The position numbers and the translations under genes were made by a program. The notes beneath the pieces are model-generated. The model saw nothing but the letters and a program-made list of their open reading frames with translations. It was not told the DNA's origin and did no database searches. Source: Prevotella sp. (lineage in GTDB: Bacteria; Bacteroidota; Bacteroidia; Bacteroidales; Dysgonomonadaceae). From it: a DNA stretch of 13,684 nt. Within the stretch, counting starts at the first letter, position 1. Every line of letters starts with the position of its first letter. Below are positions 12,219-13,684 of the stretch, one piece after another. The DNA is taken from assembly GCA_031263965.1 (NCBI GenBank), contig JAISES010000099.1, positions 1 to 13,684 of the forward strand. Reading direction: 5' to 3'.

Positions 12219-12883
12219 AGAACAATGTGATTATTGTTGCCGGAGGAAAAGGTTTACGGATGGGCAGCGATTTGCCCAAGCAATTCATGCCTGTTGGAGG
12301 AAAGCCGGTTTTAATGCATACTATAGATGCATTTTATAACTTTGATAAGAACATTAATATTATTCTTGTGCTTCCTCTATCGCATCAGTATTATTGGACA
12401 CAACTATGCAAGGAGTACAGTTTTACTGTTTCTCACAGAATTGCGACAGGAGGTGAAACCCGTTTCCATTCCGTAAAGAATGGTCTGGATATGGTTGACG
12501 AAGGTATTGTCGCTGTGCAGGACGGGGTGAGGCCATTTACTTCAAAGGAAATGATCTGCCGTTGCTTCGACGCTTCCTGCAACTATTCTGCCGTTGTTCC
12601 TGTAATCGATTCTACTGATAGTCTCCGCTGTGTAAAAGCCAATGGAAAGAGCGAAATAGCAGACCGTTCTCAAATACGGCTGGTGCAAACTCCACAGGTT
12701 TTTCATGTCGATATTCTTAAGAAGGCATATGAAACAGAATATAAAACAACATTTACGGACGATGCTTCGGTTGTAGAATCTATCGGTGGTGAAGTTCACC
12801 TTGTGAAAGGTGAAGTAACCAATATAAAGATTACAACACCGTTGGATCTCAAGATAGGGGAACTCATTGTTAACTCTATTTAA
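12215..12883 (+). CDS. ispD: 2-C-methyl-D-erythritol 4-phosphate cytidylyltransferase
   Basis: This 222-residue enzyme catalyses the third step of the MEP isoprenoid pathway, transferring CMP from CTP to MEP. The nucleotide-binding loop is AGGKGLRMGSDLPKQF (9-24), with Arg15 and Lys22 aligning to E. coli Arg20 and Lys27. Further motifs are VQDGVRPF (101-108) with Asp103, IDSTDSLR (131-138), VQTPQVF (157-163), FTDDASVVE (180-188) and NIKITTPLDL (203-212) with Lys205. Length and all motifs are normal. It is read with xseB through an ATGA overlap. Presence of ispD indicates the MEP route rather than mevalonate, and its products feed the polyprenyl synthase elsewhere in the window. Related TarI/ribitol-type cytidylyltransferases are less likely given the motif set. 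Confidence 0.93.
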   Translation: MKNNVIIVAGGKGLRMGSDLPKQFMPVGGKPVLMHTIDAFYNFDKNINIILVLPLSHQYYWTQLCKEYSFTVSHRIATGGETRFHSVKNGLDMVDEGIVAVQDGVRPFTSKEMICRCFDASCNYSAVVPVIDSTDSLRCVKANGKSEIADRSQIRLVQTPQVFHVDILKKAYETEYKTTFTDDASVVESIGGEVHLVKGEVTNIKITTPLDLKIGELIVNSI

Positions 12884-12895
12884 ACTACAGGCATC

Positions 12896-12926
12896 TTTCC
12901 CGGGATGTTAAATTTTTGTACCTTTG
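12896..12926 (+). promoter_or_regulatory. Promoter of the MATE transporter gene
   Basis: TTTC (12896-12899), exactly 19 bases, then TACCTTTG (12919-12926). The -7 box is a full match and the -33 box matches three of four positions. It begins 12 bases after the ispD stop, so the transporter has its own promoter and a leader of roughly 45 bases. Confidence 0.8.
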
Positions 12927-12977
12927 CAAACTATTTTTACAGATGGGAGAGCACTCCTTAACTATTAAGTTTTTGAA

Positions 12978-13684
12978 ATGCTGAAAACTGCGAATGTTAA
13001 TGAATTAGAGAATAAGAAGATAAGTAAACTTCTTTGGCAATACGCACTTCCGGCTATTGTGGGGACAATGGTAAATGCCTTGTACAATATTATTGACCGT
13101 ATTTATATCGGACATGGTCCGAACCTGGGAGACCACGCTATTGGCGGACTGGGAATTGTCCTGCCTGTGATGAACCTCACTGCGGCTGTGGGTATGCTGG
13201 TAGGAGCAGGGGCAGCCAGCCGTATATCTATTTGTCTGGGAAGAGGAGATAAAGAAACAGCCGAAAAGATTATCGGAAACTCTTTTCTGATGACAATAAT
13301 CCTGACCGGAACTTTGGTTACAGGTCTTTTTCTGTTTCTTGATCCTATCCTGATGCAAATCGGAGCTACGGAAGAGACATTTCCGTATGCAAAAGAATTC
13401 TTGCTGTACTATTTACCCGGAAATATATTCCTTACCCTCTGCTTTAACTTCAATAGTATGATGAGGGCTTCCGGCTATCCCCAGAAGGCTATGTATACAA
13501 TGCTGATAGGCGTTATAGCTAATATTATTATTGCGCCTGTTTTCATTTTCTGGTTTGAATGGGGAATAAAAGGCGCTGCCATAGCTACTATTATATCTAT
13601 GTTCATTGGCTTGTGCTTTGTCATGTACCACTTCATGAATCAAAATAGTATGCTGCGCCTTCGCAAGAAGTATATAAATCTGAA
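12978..13684 (+). CDS. MATE family multidrug/cation efflux transporter (N-terminal part)
   Basis: The frame from ATG 12978 stays open to the window edge (235 codons). It begins MLKTANVNELENKKISKLLW, then QYALPAIVGTMVNALYNIID RIYIGHG: a cytoplasmic lead, then the first membrane helix with the MATE signature (P-A-I-V-G, LYNIIDRIYIG). Further hydrophobic segments follow at about residues 60-85, 105-130, 145-165, 175-195 and 205-225, including VGMLVGAGAASRISICLGRG (73-92) and FNSMMRASGYPQKAM (156-170), both typical of the MatE domain. These exchangers export drugs or metabolites using Na+ or H+ gradients in the inner membrane. Full-length members have about 440-460 residues, so roughly half is seen. 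The substrate cannot be inferred. Confidence 0.92.
   Translation, partial: MLKTANVNELENKKISKLLWQYALPAIVGTMVNALYNIIDRIYIGHGPNLGDHAIGGLGIVLPVMNLTAAVGMLVGAGAASRISICLGRGDKETAEKIIGNSFLMTIILTGTLVTGLFLFLDPILMQIGATEETFPYAKEFLLYYLPGNIFLTLCFNFNSMMRASGYPQKAMYTMLIGVIANIIIAPVFIFWFEWGIKGAAIATIISMFIGLCFVMYHFMNQNSMLRLRKKYINL

Noticed and set aside
13005..13643. Minus-strand ORFs under the MATE gene
   Set aside because: They are histidine/serine/asparagine-rich mirror frames of a clear membrane transporter.

Overview
The window is chromosomal DNA of a member of the Bacteroidales, moderately AT-rich. The evidence is the promoter type: at least three sites carry the Bacteroidetes -33/-7 pattern (TTTG or TTTC, 19 bases, then TAnnTTTG). 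It also rests on the protein set: a DUF2582-type small winged-helix protein, a YfhO-type membrane protein, a polyprenyl synthase next to TatD, and Bacteroidetes-type IS630 and ISAs1 remnants. Start codons lack clear Shine-Dalgarno sequences. A Dysgonomonas- or Parabacteroides-like host is only a guess.

Layout. 1-1443 (+): the tail of an unidentified gene, an outer-membrane phospholipase A (199-1098) and a small winged-helix protein (1216-1443). 1500-2430 (+): a collapsed prophage made of a small coupled ORF, a tape-measure fragment and a truncated DUF6549-like gene, closed by a strong terminator. 2441-2664 (-): tRNA-Ser(GGA) with its own promoter and terminator, placed so that the phage remnant abuts the tRNA 3' end. 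2825-5301 (-): a three-gene operon of polyprenyl diphosphate synthase, a conserved unknown protein and TatD nuclease, read from a near-consensus promoter. 5302-5687: a gene-free stretch with that promoter, a 12-bp palindrome and a highly structured repeat-like element. 5688-10811 (-): an envelope/glycan-type operon read HAD hydrolase, methyltransferase, 839-residue YfhO protein, GT2 glycosyltransferase. A 10-copy heptamer array sits directly in front of the glycosyltransferase. 10977-11950: a nitroreductase gene cut by the left end of an IS630-type element, whose remainder is lost and joined head-to-head to the truncated 5' part of an ISAs1-type element. 12021-13684 (+): xseB, ispD (ATGA overlap) and the start of a MATE transporter with its own promoter.

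Functionally, ispD (MEP pathway entry to isoprenoids) and the polyprenyl synthase belong to the same pathway but lie in separate operons. The HAD-methyltransferase-YfhO-GT2 cluster suggests modification of a surface glycan or lipid-linked sugar. I found no clearly new complete system. The best leads are the heptamer array in front of the glycosyltransferase, the two-IS deletion scar, the mosaic prophage remnant beside tRNA-Ser, the structured repeat at about 5443-5660, and the conserved unknown gene between the prenyl synthase and tatD.
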